Shown in pieces: positions 38,858 through 50,087 of a stretch of DNA of 64,000 nucleotides. The position numbers and the translations under genes were made by a program. Under the pieces are notes generated by a model. That model was not told the DNA's origin. It did no database searches and saw nothing but the letters and a program-made list of their open reading frames with translations. The first letter of the stretch is position 1. Each line of letters starts with the position of its first letter. This stretch comes from Xanthobacter autotrophicus (lineage in GTDB: Bacteria; Pseudomonadota; Alphaproteobacteria; Rhizobiales; Xanthobacteraceae): assembly GCF_030015065.1 (NCBI RefSeq), contig NZ_JAIVFN010000006.1, positions 1 through 64,000 on the forward strand. The letters are read 5' to 3'.

Positions 38858-39676
38858 TCACCCGGCGGCGAGCGCCACCACCGCCTCGATGGAGCGAAGG
38901 GAGGGGCTGGCTCCATGCCAGACGGCCATGGTGCGCACCTGCGGCCCGGCGATGGCGCGGGTCTCGATCTCGCCCAGCGCGCGCCAGCGCTCCACCGCCG
39001 CCTCCGGGAGCAAAGTGCGGCCGAGCCCGGCCGCCACGCAGCCGATGATGCCGTCCAGCGTGCCCAGTTCCAGCATGGGCAGGTCGCCCAGCACCTCGCG
39101 GCAGCGCTCGCGGTAGCAGCAGCCTTCGCGGAACACGATGGCCGCGCTCTCCGGCGGCGCCCCCCTCGGCACCACCTCCACCAGCCGCTCGCTCCACAGC
39201 GGCGCGGAGGCGAAGCGATCGTCCACCACGTCCTCGGCGACGAAGATGAGGTCGAAGGCGCCGCGCCTGAGGCCCGCCATCAGCTCGCCGCTGGTGCCGC
39301 TCTTCAGGGTCAGGCGCAGGGGGGAAAGGGTGTCGCGGATGCGTTTCAGCACCGGCGGCAGGCGGACCGCCGCGGTAGTCTCCATGGTGCCGAGGCGCAG
39401 GGGCGGCCAGTCCTGCGCCGAGGCCTTCAGGCGCGCTTCCGCCTCGGTGGAGAGGCTGACGATGCGCGCGCCGTAGTCGAGGGCGAGGCTGCCGGCGGCG
39501 GTGGGCACCATGCGCCCGTCCATGCGCGCCACCAGCTTCTGGCCGAGGCGCTCCTCCAGCTTCTTGAGGCGGGTGGTGACATTGGACTGCACGCAGCCCA
39601 GCCGCTCCGCCGCGCGGGTGATGCTGCCGGTCTCGGCCACGGCCTGGAGGAACTGGATGTCGCGGATATCCATCAT
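38858..39676 (-). CDS. LysR-family transcriptional regulator
   Basis: A 272-aa LysR-type regulator. The N-terminal winged helix has IQFLQAVAETGSITRAAERL, VQSNVTTRLKKLEERLG and MVPTAAGSLAL. The effector-binding domain follows, with VRLPPVLKRIRDTLSPLRLTL and LGRTLLPEAA. It is transcribed away from the adjacent nitronate monooxygenase gene across a 60-bp AT-rich gap, the usual arrangement for a LysR regulator and its target. The start codon is one of several adjacent (TTG-ATG-ATG). Confidence 0.92.
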   Translation of the reverse strand: MMDIRDIQFLQAVAETGSITRAAERLGCVQSNVTTRLKKLEERLGQKLVARMDGRMVPTAAGSLALDYGARIVSLSTEAEARLKASAQDWPPLRLGTMETTAAVRLPPVLKRIRDTLSPLRLTLKSGTSGELMAGLRRGAFDLIFVAEDVVDDRFASAPLWSERLVEVVPRGAPPESAAIVFREGCCYRERCREVLGDLPMLELGTLDGIIGCVAAGLGRTLLPEAAVERWRALGEIETRAIAGPQVRTMAVWHGASPSLRSIEAVVALAAG

Positions 39677-39679
39677 CAA

Positions 39680-39739
39680 AAGTGAACGATAATATCATAA
39701 TGTTTCAATTTCAATGAAGATAGCGCGCGCCATAATGGG
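39680..39739. promoter_or_regulatory. AT-rich divergent promoter region for LysR and nitronate monooxygenase genes
   Basis: A 60-bp stretch much richer in A+T than its surroundings (ATAATATCATAATG, TTTCAATTTCAATGAA). It contains T-N11-A type dyads expected for LysR binding. It separates the divergent genes. The exact operator and the -10/-35 boxes were not assigned. Confidence 0.5.
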
Positions 39740-40906
39740 ATGAGCGAAGGACGCCCGCCCATGACCCACGTTACGCATCTTCCGGATCACCCCGCGCAGA
39801 CAGCGCCCTGGCCCGACCGCCGTCTTCTCGATCTGTTCGGCATCGTGCACCCCATCCTGCTCGGGCCCATGGCGGGCGCGGGCACGCCGAAGCTCGCCAT
39901 TGCGGTGGGCTGGGCGGGCGGCCTCGCCTCCCTGCCCGGCGCCATGTACCAGCTGGACGACCTGCGCGCGGCCATCAAGGAGGTGCGTGCCGGCCTCCCC
40001 GGACGGCCGCTCAACGTCAATTTCTTCTGCCACACCCCGCCGTCGGCCGATCCGGTGCGGATGATGCGGTGGCGGGCGCGGCTCGCGCCTTATTACGTGG
40101 AGCGGGGCCTCGACCCGCAGGCGACGCCCCCGACTGGCGGGCGCGCGCCGTTCGACGCCGCCTTCTGTGCGCTGGTTGAGGAAGAGCGGCCGGAGGTGGT
40201 GAGCTTCCATTTCGGCCTGCCCGATCCCGCGCTGCTTGAACGGGTGAAGACGACGGGGGCGAAGGTGATCTCCAGCGCCACCACCGTCGCCGAGGCCAGA
40301 TGGCTGGAAGCGCGCGGCTGCGACGCCATCATCGCCATGGGGCTGGAAGCGGGCGGGCATCGCGCCACCTTCCTCGGCGACGATGTCGCGGGTGACATGG
40401 CAGGCGACATGAGCCGGCAGGTCGGCACCTTCGCCCTCGTGCCGCAGGTGGTGGATGCGGTGCGCGTGCCGGTGATCGCCGCCGGCGGCATCGCCGACGG
40501 GCGGGGCATGGCCGCCGCCCTCACCCTCGGCGCATCGGCGGTGCAGGTGGGCACCGCTTTCCTGTTCTGCCCGGAAGCGAAGATCCCCGCCGTCCATCGC
40601 GCCGCGCTGGAGGCGGCGGGAGACGACGGCACCGCCCTCACCAATCTCTTCACCGGCCGCCCGGCGCGCGGCGTCATGAACCGGGTGATGCGGGAGGTGG
40701 GCCCCCTCTCCGACGATGCGCCGCCCTTCCCCCTCGCCGGTGGCGCCCTCGCTCCTCTTCGGGCAGCGGCGGAAGCCGAGGGACGCGGCGACTTCACCAA
40801 CCTCTGGGCCGGGCAGGCCGCGCGCCTCGCCCCCCGGCTGCCGGCGGCCGACCTGACGCGCAAGCTCGCCGTCGACGCCCTCTCCCGGCTCGGTCCTGCG
40901 GCCTGA
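39740..40906 (+). CDS. Nitronate monooxygenase
   Basis: FMN-dependent enzyme oxidising alkyl nitronates (formerly 2-nitropropane dioxygenase). The 388-aa TIM-barrel protein has HPILLGPMAGAGTPKLA, AGGLASLPGAMY, the LNVNFFCH strand, SFHFGLPDP, the phosphate-binding CDAIIAMGLEAGGHRATF with the catalytic His, VIAAGGIADGRGMAAAL and ALGASAVQVGTAF-like strands. It is divergent from a LysR gene that probably controls it. An in-frame ATG at 39761 is an alternative start. Confidence 0.92.
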   Translation: MSEGRPPMTHVTHLPDHPAQTAPWPDRRLLDLFGIVHPILLGPMAGAGTPKLAIAVGWAGGLASLPGAMYQLDDLRAAIKEVRAGLPGRPLNVNFFCHTPPSADPVRMMRWRARLAPYYVERGLDPQATPPTGGRAPFDAAFCALVEEERPEVVSFHFGLPDPALLERVKTTGAKVISSATTVAEARWLEARGCDAIIAMGLEAGGHRATFLGDDVAGDMAGDMSRQVGTFALVPQVVDAVRVPVIAAGGIADGRGMAAALTLGASAVQVGTAFLFCPEAKIPAVHRAALEAAGDDGTALTNLFTGRPARGVMNRVMREVGPLSDDAPPFPLAGGALAPLRAAAEAEGRGDFTNLWAGQAARLAPRLPAADLTRKLAVDALSRLGPAA

Positions 40907-41128
40907 ACCGGCGCAGCTCTCCGGTACGGCAGCGCCCCCCGAGGATCCGGCGCCCCGCCCGACCGCGCGGGCGCGCGCCTGGAGGGTGTGCGATCTTGGC
41001 GGTGTGCGATCTTGGCGCTTGGCGCCGGCCCTTCCGCGTGGTCATCTCCCGCAAACCATGGACGGCCGAAGCCCGGCCGGATGAAGCGTGCGGACGGGAC
41101 ACAGGATGCCGGGTCGAGGGAGCAGAGG

Positions 41129-42865
41129 GTGAGTGACGCCTTCCTCAAGGACGCGTTCGTCTATCTCCTCGCCGCCGGAATCCTCGTTCCGCTGTTCCAC
41201 CGCGCCCGAATCGGCGCCGTGGTGGGTTTCATCGCCGCAGGCGCGCTCATCGGCCCCCATGGCCTCGGCCGGCTGGCCGACAGCCTGCCCTTTGTGAGCT
41301 TCATCACCATTTCCAGCCCGGAGCGCGCCGCCCCGTTCGGCGAGCTGGGCGTGGTGTTCCTCCTGTTTCTGCTGGGCCTTGAGTTTTCAGCCCCGCGGCT
41401 GTGGAAGCTGAGGCGCGAGGTGTTCGGCGTCGGCGCCCTCCAGGTGCTGTTCTGCGGCGTCCCCTTGGCCCTCGGCCTCGCGCTGGTGGCGGCGCCGGGG
41501 CCGGAGGTGGCCCTGGTGCTGGGCTTTTCCCTCGCCCTGTCGTCCACCGCCCTCGTCACCCAATTGCTCATCGACCAGCACCGCTCCCTCGCGCCTTTGG
41601 GCCAGCTGGTCATCGCCGTGCTGCTGTTCCAGGACCTGATGGTGGTGCCCATCCTGCTCGCGGCGGAGTTGCTGAGCGGGCCGGCTACCGATGTGGTGAC
41701 CCTCGCGGTGGGGGCGCTCGCCAAGGCCACGGGCGCGGTGGCGCTCATTCTGGTGGCAGGGCGCTTCGTGCTGGCGCCGCTGGTGGCGGTCGCCGCCTCC
41801 ACCCGCTCGCGCGAGCTGATCATGGCCATCACTCTCGTGGTGGTGGTGGGCTCGGCGGCGGTGACCCATGCGGCCGGGCTGTCCAGCGCGCTCGGCGCCT
41901 TTCTCGCCGGCATGGCGCTGTCGGAAACCGCCTATCGCCACCAGATCGAGGTGGACCTCGATCCGTTCAAGGGCCTGCTGGTGGGCGTGTTCTTCGTCAC
42001 CGTGGGCATGAGCCTCGATTTCGGGGCGGTGCTGCCGCGCGCCCTGTGGGTGGTGGCGGGCGTCGCCGGGCTGATCGCGGTGAAAGCCGCATGCACCTAT
42101 GGCGCCGCCCGGCTGCTGCGCGTGAGTGCGCCCGCCGCCGCCGAGGCAGCCCTGCTCCTTTCCCAGACCGGGGAGTTCGCCTTCGTGGTGCTGGGGCTGC
42201 TCGCCGCCAAGGGCGTGCTGGGCGCGCAGGACGCCGCCACCCTCGTCGCCGTGGTCAGCCTCAGCCTTGCCGCGACCCCGGTGCTCGCCCGCATCGCTGC
42301 AAGGCTCGGGCGCTCGCTGGATGCCAGGATGCACGATACGCTCGCGCCGGTGGCCAGCACCGCGGCCGACCATGTGATCATCGCCGGATACGGCCGCGTC
42401 GGCCGCACCATCGCCGACGCGCTGGAGGAGGAAGGCGTCCCCTATGTGGCGGTGGATGCCGATCCGCGGCGGGTGGCGGAGGCGCGCGCGGCGGGGCGCC
42501 CGGTCTTCTTCGGCGATGCCGGCCGCGCCGAAATCCTCGACCGCCTGGGCGCCGACCGCGCACTCGCCTTCGTCGTGACCATGGACGCGCCCAATGCCGC
42601 CGAACGCATGGTGACGGCGGTGCGCCAGCACTGGGCCGCAACCGCCGTGGTGGCCCGCGCCAAGGATACCGAGCATGCGCGGCGCCTCGCGGCTCTCGGC
42701 GTGGCCGGCGTCATTCCCGAGGCGGCGGAAGCCAGCCTCCAGCTCATGGCCCAGCTTCTGTCCGCCCTCGGGCTTCCCGACGAGGCGGTCTCCACCCGTA
42801 CGGAGCAGGCCCGCTCGCGCATCCGCGACGACATCGAGCGGAACGCGACCGGGGAAGGGATCTGA
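41129..42865 (+). CDS. CPA2 cation:proton antiporter with TrkA-N domain (Kef-type)
   Basis: A 578-aa transporter. About 12 membrane helices (residues 8-390) include LLLFLLGLEF-like GVVFLLFLLGLEFS, SLALSSTALVTQLLID, LLFQDLMVVP and LLLSQTGEFAFVVLG. A cytoplasmic Rossmann domain follows with HVIIAGYGRVGRTIADALEE, a KTN/TrkA-N NAD-binding site. This architecture matches KefB/KefC-like K+ efflux systems. GTG at 41129 behind GGGAG gives the family N-terminus (VSDAFLKDAFVYLL); an ATG at 41081 is possible. It is followed after 4 bp by a K+ channel gene. Confidence 0.92.
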   Translation: MSDAFLKDAFVYLLAAGILVPLFHRARIGAVVGFIAAGALIGPHGLGRLADSLPFVSFITISSPERAAPFGELGVVFLLFLLGLEFSAPRLWKLRREVFGVGALQVLFCGVPLALGLALVAAPGPEVALVLGFSLALSSTALVTQLLIDQHRSLAPLGQLVIAVLLFQDLMVVPILLAAELLSGPATDVVTLAVGALAKATGAVALILVAGRFVLAPLVAVAASTRSRELIMAITLVVVVGSAAVTHAAGLSSALGAFLAGMALSETAYRHQIEVDLDPFKGLLVGVFFVTVGMSLDFGAVLPRALWVVAGVAGLIAVKAACTYGAARLLRVSAPAAAEAALLLSQTGEFAFVVLGLLAAKGVLGAQDAATLVAVVSLSLAATPVLARIAARLGRSLDARMHDTLAPVASTAADHVIIAGYGRVGRTIADALEEEGVPYVAVDADPRRVAEARAAGRPVFFGDAGRAEILDRLGADRALAFVVTMDAPNAAERMVTAVRQHWAATAVVARAKDTEHARRLAALGVAGVIPEAAEASLQLMAQLLSALGLPDEAVSTRTEQARSRIRDDIERNATGEGI

Positions 42866-42869
42866 CCGC

Positions 42870-44039
42870 ATGAGCACGGAAAAGCAGCGTCCGCAAAGGC
42901 TGCGCCGCCGCCTGTTCGACATCCTGGAGCGGGACCTGCCCGGTGACCACATTGCCGATGCGGTGCACTATTTCCTCATTGCGACGGTGCTGCTGTCCGT
43001 CACCGGCGCGGTGCTCGCCACCGTTCCCTCGCTGGCGCTGCGGGAGAAATGGTGGTTCCACTGGGGCGAGTTCACTGCCCTCGTCGCCTTCACCGTGGAA
43101 TATGGCGCGCGCCTGTGGGTAGCGCCGGAACATCCGCTGCGGCGCCAGCTGCCGCCCCTTGTGGCGCGGGCGCACTACGCGGTGACGGTGCCGGCGCTGA
43201 TTGATCTCGCGGCCATCCTGCCCTGGCTGATCTCGCTCACCACCGAACTCGACGTGCACGCGCTGCTGGTGCTGCGGCTGGTGCGCTTCCTGAAGCTCGC
43301 GCGCTATTCCTCGGGCTTCAACGCGCTCTACCTCGCGGTGCGGCGCGAGCGCTACGCGCTGTTGTCCTGCTTCATCATCCTGTGCGCGGGAGTGCTGATC
43401 GCCGCCACCGCCATGTATCTCACCGAGCGCGACGTGCAGCCGGACAAGTTCGGCTCCATCCCGGAAGCCATGTGGTGGGCCATCACCACCCTCACCACGG
43501 TGGGCTATGGCGACGTGGTGCCTGTGACCACGTCCGGCCGCGTCATCGGCGCCCTCACCATGGTGTCTGGCCTCGTCATGCTGGCGCTGCCTATCGCCAT
43601 CATCGCCAGCTCGTTCTCCGAGGTGATCGCGAAGCACAATTTCGTCGTCACCTTCTCCATGATCTCGCGCCTGCCGCCATTCTCGGACCTCGACGCGCCG
43701 GTGCTCGGGGACATCCTGCCCCTGCTCAATTCCCGCAGCTTCGACCGGGGCCACCAGGTGGTGCGGCGGGGGGAGAGTACGGCGCATCTGTTCGTGGTGC
43801 TGCAAGGCCGCCTGGAGATGGAGGGCGAGACCGGCTTTCGCGCGCTGGGCCCCGGCGACGTGTTCGGCCTTCTGCCCGGCCACACCAAGGCGAGCCCGGT
43901 TCCGGTGCGGGCAGTGGTCAAGTCCAAGATCCTCGCCATCGAGGAAAACGAGCTTCACATGCTGGCGCTGCGCCATCCCGCGGTGATCGGGCGGCTGAGC
44001 GCCGCCGCGCGGGACCGGGACGCCGACGACACGGGCTGA
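42870..44039 (+). CDS. Voltage-gated-type K+ channel with cyclic-nucleotide-binding domain
   Basis: A 389-aa six-helix potassium channel. The S4-like RLVRFLKLARY lies at residues 136-146 and the selectivity filter TTVGYGDV at 209-216, followed by S6. The C-terminal domain (about 255-375) is cNMP-like, with FDRGHQVVRRGESTAHLFVV and GPGDVFGLLPG. The size and order match MlotiK1-type bacterial channels. It follows the Kef-type antiporter by 4 bp, so an operon for potassium handling is likely. Confidence 0.93.
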   Translation: MSTEKQRPQRLRRRLFDILERDLPGDHIADAVHYFLIATVLLSVTGAVLATVPSLALREKWWFHWGEFTALVAFTVEYGARLWVAPEHPLRRQLPPLVARAHYAVTVPALIDLAAILPWLISLTTELDVHALLVLRLVRFLKLARYSSGFNALYLAVRRERYALLSCFIILCAGVLIAATAMYLTERDVQPDKFGSIPEAMWWAITTLTTVGYGDVVPVTTSGRVIGALTMVSGLVMLALPIAIIASSFSEVIAKHNFVVTFSMISRLPPFSDLDAPVLGDILPLLNSRSFDRGHQVVRRGESTAHLFVVLQGRLEMEGETGFRALGPGDVFGLLPGHTKASPVPVRAVVKSKILAIEENELHMLALRHPAVIGRLSAAARDRDADDTG

Positions 44040-44152
44040 AGCCGCCGGCGCCGGTCTTCGACCGATCCGGACCGGGCCTCGCGCGCCGGCCGGGGCGGGG
44101 ATTGCCCGCGCGCCACTCTCTCCGCCCCCCGGAGCAAGGCAGCCGCCCGCGC

Positions 44153-44182
44153 AAAAAAGAAGGGGCCGCAGCGCGGCCCCTT
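44153..44182 (-). terminator. Rho-independent terminator of icd
   Basis: Read on the minus strand: a 10-bp perfect stem AAGGGGCCGC/GCGGCCCCTT (44160-44169 with 44173-44182), then TTTTTT. It lies 50 bp after the icd stop, between convergent genes. Confidence 0.9.
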
Positions 44183-44232
44183 CCGGATTCGAACGAGGGC
44201 GATGACCCCCCGCCTTGCCTCACGCGGCAAGA

Positions 44233-45447
44233 TCAGGCCGCCATGGCCTTGGTGAGGTTCTCGGAGATCTTGTCGAGGAAGCCGGTGGTGGAGAGCCACT
44301 TCTGGTCGGCGCCGACGAGGAGCGCGAGGTCCTTCGTCATGTAGCCTTCTTCCACCGTATCCACGCACACCTTCTCGAGGGTCGCGGCGAACTTGGCCAG
44401 TTCCTCGTTGCCGTCGAGCTTGGCGCGATGGGAGAGACCGCGGGTCCAGGCGAAGATGGAGGCGATGGAGTTGGTGGAGGTCTCCTTGCCCTTCTGGTGC
44501 TCGCGATAATGGCGGGTGACGGTACCGTGGGCGGCCTCGGCCTCCACGGTCTTGCCGTCCGGCGTCATCAGCACGGAGGTCATCAGGCCGAGCGAGCCGA
44601 AGCCCTGGGCCACGATGTCCGACTGCACGTCGCCGTCATAGTTCTTGCAGGCCCAGACATAGCCGCCGGACCACTTGAGGGCCGAGGCCACCATGTCGTC
44701 GATGAGACGGTGCTCGTAGGTGAGACCGCGCTTGTCGAACTCGGCCTTGAACTCGGCCTCGTACACCTCCTGGAAGATGTCCTTGAAGCGGCCGTCATAG
44801 GCCTTCAGGATGGTGTTCTTCGTGGAGAGATAGACCGGATAATTGCGCAGCAGGCCGTAATTCAGCGAGGCGCGGGCGAATTCGCGGATCGACTCGTCGA
44901 GATTGTACATGGCCATGGCCACGCCGGCGCCCGGGAACTTGTAGACTTCCTTCTCGATCTTGGTGCCGTCCTCACCCACGAAGGAGATGGACAGCGTGCC
45001 CTTGCCCGGCACCTTGAAATCGGTGGCGCGATACTGGTCGCCGAAGGCATGGCGGCCCACCACGATGGGCTGGGTCCAGCCCGGCACCAGGCGCGGCACG
45101 TTCTTGCAGATGATGGGCTCGCGGAAGATCACGCCGCCCAGGATGTTGCGGATGGTGCCGTTGGGCGACTTCCACATCTCCTTGAGCTTGAACTCCTCGA
45201 CGCGGGCCTCGTCCGGCGTGATGGTGGCGCACTTCACGCCCACGCCGTGCTTCTTGATGGCTTCCGCAGCGGCAACCGTGACCTGATCGTTGGTGGCGTC
45301 CCGGTTCTCGACGGAGAGGTCGTAATATTCCAGGTCGATGTCGAGATAGGGGTGGATCAGCTTGTCCTTGATGTACTGCCAGATGATCCGGGTCATCTCG
45401 TCGCCGTCGAGCTCGACGACCGGATTTGCCACCTTGATCTTCGCCAT
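44233..45447 (-). CDS. icd: NADP-dependent isocitrate dehydrogenase
   Basis: TCA-cycle enzyme converting isocitrate to 2-oxoglutarate with NADP. The 404-aa protein is of the homodimeric, eukaryote-like type usual in alphaproteobacteria: [20 protein letters not shown] start, [34 protein letters not shown], and [30 protein letters not shown] (given by its features, with DDM and KNYDGD). [17 protein letters not shown] is the NADP-adenine region. It starts at the ATG 45445-45447. Confidence 0.97.
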   Translation of the reverse strand: MAKIKVANPVVELDGDEMTRIIWQYIKDKLIHPYLDIDLEYYDLSVENRDATNDQVTVAAAEAIKKHGVGVKCATITPDEARVEEFKLKEMWKSPNGTIRNILGGVIFREPIICKNVPRLVPGWTQPIVVGRHAFGDQYRATDFKVPGKGTLSISFVGEDGTKIEKEVYKFPGAGVAMAMYNLDESIREFARASLNYGLLRNYPVYLSTKNTILKAYDGRFKDIFQEVYEAEFKAEFDKRGLTYEHRLIDDMVASALKWSGGYVWACKNYDGDVQSDIVAQGFGSLGLMTSVLMTPDGKTVEAEAAHGTVTRHYREHQKGKETSTNSIASIFAWTRGLSHRAKLDGNEELAKFAATLEKVCVDTVEEGYMTKDLALLVGADQKWLSTTGFLDKISENLTKAMAA

Positions 45448-45681
45448 GGGACGGCCTTTCACGACTGCTCTGCGAGCCTTATGGAAAGAGGAGAAGGGCC
45501 GCCGACGCTGGCGTGCCGGCAATCCTTCAGCGCCGCCGCTATAGCATTGGCGTGGCGCAGTGCAACAGCCGCAAACCCGTGGTTTTGCGTGAGATGATTT
45601 CTCACGATGCGCGATGCCCGTTCCCCAAGGTCTCGACTTCCCCGCCCGCCTCGTGGCAGACAGCGCGAAACGGGAGACGAC

Positions 45682-46590
45682 ATGCCGGGTTCCGGTACCG
45701 ACAGCACGAAGCCCTGGGCGTCCGGCGGGCCCCTGGTCATCCTGGTGGAGCCCCAGCTGGGCCAGAATATCGGCTCGGCCGCGCGGGCCATGGGCAATTT
45801 CGGCCTGTCTCGCCTGCGCATCGTCAATCCGCGCGAGGGCTGGCCCAATGAGCAGGCCCGCATCTTCTCCGCCGGGGCCGACCGCATCCTCGCCGAGGCG
45901 ACCCTTTATCCCGACCTGCGCTCGGCGCTCGCAGGCGTCAACTATGCCTTCGCCGCCACGGCGCGGGAGCGCGGCATGGCCAAGCCCGTGCTCGGCGCCG
46001 ACGCGGTCGCCCAGGAAACCCGCTCCCGCCTCGCCGGCGGGGAGGATGTCGCCCTCATCTTCGGCCGCGAGCGCACAGGGCTCTATACGGAGGAGGTCTC
46101 GCTCTGCGACGCCATCCTCACCCTGCCGGTGAACCCGGCCTTCGCCTCGCTCAACCTCGCCATGTGCGTGGCGGTGGCCGGCTATGAATGGTTCAAGGCG
46201 GAGAGCGAAGGCGCCCTGCCCTTCGCCCCGCCGGACCGCTCGCCGCTGGCGGACAAGGGCGACCTCTTCGCCTTCTTCGATCATCTGGAGGGGGCGCTGG
46301 AGCAGTCCGGCTTCTTCCGCTCGCCGGAAAAGGCGCCCTCCACCATCCGCAACCTGCGCAACATCTTCCACCGCCTCGGCCTGACGCGGCAGGACCTCGC
46401 CACCCTTCACGGCGCCGTCACCGCGCTGGAGGAAGGACGCGCCGGCCGGGAAGCGCGCAAGCTGGAGAACAACGCCCGAGCCGCCGCCCGCAAGGGGGGC
46501 GGGCCACAAGGCCCGGCTCCGAGCGCGCAGGAGGAGCCCTCCGGGCCGGCGGCTGGCGGCGAACGCCCGCCCGAACGAGATGCCCCCTGA
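45682..46590 (+). CDS. TrmJ-like RNA methyltransferase (SPOUT family)
   Basis: A 302-aa SPOUT methyltransferase, TrmH group 1, most like TrmJ, which 2'-O-methylates position 32 of tRNA. It has [29 protein letters not shown] and [18 protein letters not shown], the three knot motifs. A C-terminal extension of about 40 residues is Gly/Pro/Arg-rich and low in complexity. The ATG at 45682 has GGGAGA upstream; a 25-codon extension upstream is unlikely. It is divergent from icd. Confidence 0.9.
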   Translation: MPGSGTDSTKPWASGGPLVILVEPQLGQNIGSAARAMGNFGLSRLRIVNPREGWPNEQARIFSAGADRILAEATLYPDLRSALAGVNYAFAATARERGMAKPVLGADAVAQETRSRLAGGEDVALIFGRERTGLYTEEVSLCDAILTLPVNPAFASLNLAMCVAVAGYEWFKAESEGALPFAPPDRSPLADKGDLFAFFDHLEGALEQSGFFRSPEKAPSTIRNLRNIFHRLGLTRQDLATLHGAVTALEEGRAGREARKLENNARAAARKGGGPQGPAPSAQEEPSGPAAGGERPPERDAP

Positions 46591-46660
46591 CCGGTCCACG
46601 CGCGCGCCTGCCCGCTCTTCGACCTGCGCCGAGGGCGCGCTGAAGCGCCCCGCAGGCGTG

Positions 46661-46697
46661 ACCGGAGGCCGGAGAGAAGCGCCCTCCGGCCTCTGGT
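46661..46697. terminator. Hairpin between convergent trmJ-like and esterase genes
   Basis: A 14-bp stem with one mismatch (46661-46674 with 46684-46697, ACCGGAGGCCGGAG type) and a 9-nt loop sits 70 bp after the methyltransferase stop and just before the esterase stop. It may act in both directions. There is no T-run, so termination is inferred from position. Confidence 0.45.
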
Positions 46698-46698
46698 A

Positions 46699-47589
46699 TC
46701 AGCCGCCGAGCCGCGGACCGAGGAAGGCACCCGCCTCCTCCAGCGCCCGGCGTCCCTCGGCGAGGCGGTGATACCAGATGGGCCAGGCGTGGATCATGTG
46801 CGGATAGACCGAGAGGCGCACCTCCCCATCGCAGGCGCCGAGCCGTCCGGCGATGCGCACCGCGTCGTCCAGCAGGGTTTCCGCCGACCCCACCTGGATG
46901 AGGATGGGCGGCAGGCCGGCAAGATCGGCGTGAAGCGGGCTCACCAGGGGATCGGTCCGGCGCCCTCCCCCGGCGAGGTAGGCCTCCGCCAGCATTTCGA
47001 GATAGGCCCGGTGGATGAGCGGATCCACGGCATCCTTCGCGTCGATGCTGGCGCCGGTCATGTCGAGGTCCACCCAGGGGGAGACCAGCCAGCCGCACGC
47101 CGGCAGGTCCATGGCCTTCGCCCGCAGCCTCTGGAACAGGGCCAGCGTCAGCCCGCCGCCCGCGCTGTCGCCGCCCACGGCGATGCTGTGAGCCGCATAG
47201 CCCTCAGCCAGCAGGAAGCCATAGGCCGCCTCGGCATCGTCGAGCGCGGCGGGAAAGGGATGCTCGGGGGCGAGGCGGTAGGCGATGGCGAGGGTGCGGA
47301 TGCCGACGGCCCGGCCCGCCCCCGTCACCATGGTGCGGTGGCTCTTCAGCGATCCGGAGGAATAGCCCCCGCCGTGCAGGAACAGCAGCACCCGCGTCTG
47401 GTCCGCGCCCGGCGCCAGCGACCACTCGCCGGGAACGCCGCCCGCATCCACGGGCGTGACGACGATGTCCGGATCGACCGGATCGACGGCGGTGACCTGC
47501 TCCATCCGCTCGCGCCGCTCGGCGAGGCTTTGCGGCCGTGGGCTCGCCGCAAGGATCGCGCGCAGCGCATCGATATCGGAAACTCCCAT
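46699..47589 (-). CDS. Alpha/beta hydrolase, HSL-type esterase
   Basis: A 296-aa hormone-sensitive-lipase family esterase. It has the oxyanion motif FLHGGGYSSGS, nucleophile elbow VGGDSAGGG, catalytic Asp region VGSAETLLDD and catalytic His in HMIHAW. A cap-like N-terminus (about 50 residues) precedes it. The ATG at 47589 has GGAGGAAGG upstream. Substrate not predictable. Confidence 0.9.
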   Translation of the reverse strand: MGVSDIDALRAILAASPRPQSLAERRERMEQVTAVDPVDPDIVVTPVDAGGVPGEWSLAPGADQTRVLLFLHGGGYSSGSLKSHRTMVTGAGRAVGIRTLAIAYRLAPEHPFPAALDDAEAAYGFLLAEGYAAHSIAVGGDSAGGGLTLALFQRLRAKAMDLPACGWLVSPWVDLDMTGASIDAKDAVDPLIHRAYLEMLAEAYLAGGGRRTDPLVSPLHADLAGLPPILIQVGSAETLLDDAVRIAGRLGACDGEVRLSVYPHMIHAWPIWYHRLAEGRRALEEAGAFLGPRLGG

Positions 47590-47800
47590 CGCCCTTCCTC
47601 CCCACTCTCGGTTGCCGCCCATCCTGGGTGTTTTTCCATGGCCGGCAAGGGATAGCGTGGGGTCGGGGGGCCCGATGGAAGCCGCGTCGTCCACAGGGCG
47701 GCGGGCGACGGGGCATTTTTTCCCCTCCAGCCCTTTCAATCGGGAACGGGGGTTGCTACATACGCCTCGTCGACGGGCGGTTCGCCGGCTCGACAACTGA

Positions 47801-49588
<1,788 letters not shown>

Positions 49589-49607
49589 AGCGCACTCTCC
49601 TGAGGTG

Positions 49608-49793
49608 TCAGGAGCGCGTCGTGCTGCGTTCCTTCATCTGCTCTTCGAACACCTCCCGCGCAGCACGACGGGCGAGCAGGCGAGCCAACTCGCTCAGGCG
49701 CGGGTCGGGACCGTCGCCGCGGCGCACGAGCGACAGTTCCGGCTCGACGAGCCGAAGCGCGCTCCTTTGCTGCTGGCGTTTGTCCTGGTCCAT
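49608..49793 (-). CDS. Small protein encoded upstream of the serine recombinase
   Basis: A 61-aa charged, helical protein (MDQDKRQQQRSALRLVEPEL...) ending in REVFEEQMKERSTTRS. It is 19 bp upstream of the recombinase in the same direction and probably co-transcribed. It may be a recombination directionality factor or accessory protein, but nothing in the sequence proves this. An upstream start extends it to 84 aa. Confidence 0.55.
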   Translation of the reverse strand: MDQDKRQQQRSALRLVEPELSLVRRGDGPDPRLSELARLLARRAAREVFEEQMKERSTTRS

Positions 49794-50054
49794 CGTTGCG
49801 CCGTTCGATAGCGATTGCAAGTTGATCGGCTTCACGATTGTTGTGAATCGAAGTATAAGCAACGCAAATCAACGGAGAGTATTCGACGGCATTCGGCATA
49901 TTGTTGCTGGTGCTGGCGCCATCCGGCGTAGAAAAGCGCATCACAGCAGACGGAAAATACCGGCATCGGATGGCGCGGCGATCCGCTCTCTGGCCAAGCC
50001 TGTCTGAAACGCGTTTCGCCATCGCGTCCTCACTTGTCTGCACAACAAATCTGG

Positions 50055-50074
50055 GCTATATATCCAGATATAGC
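50055..50074. promoter_or_regulatory. Palindromic operator of the vapBC-led operon
   Basis: Perfect 7-bp inverted repeat GCTATAT-N6-ATATAGC, 13 bp before the vapB start and overlapping the likely -10 region (TATATATCC). Type II antitoxins repress their own operon through such sites. Binding is inferred. Confidence 0.65.
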
Positions 50075-50087
50075 ATGGAGGGTGGCC

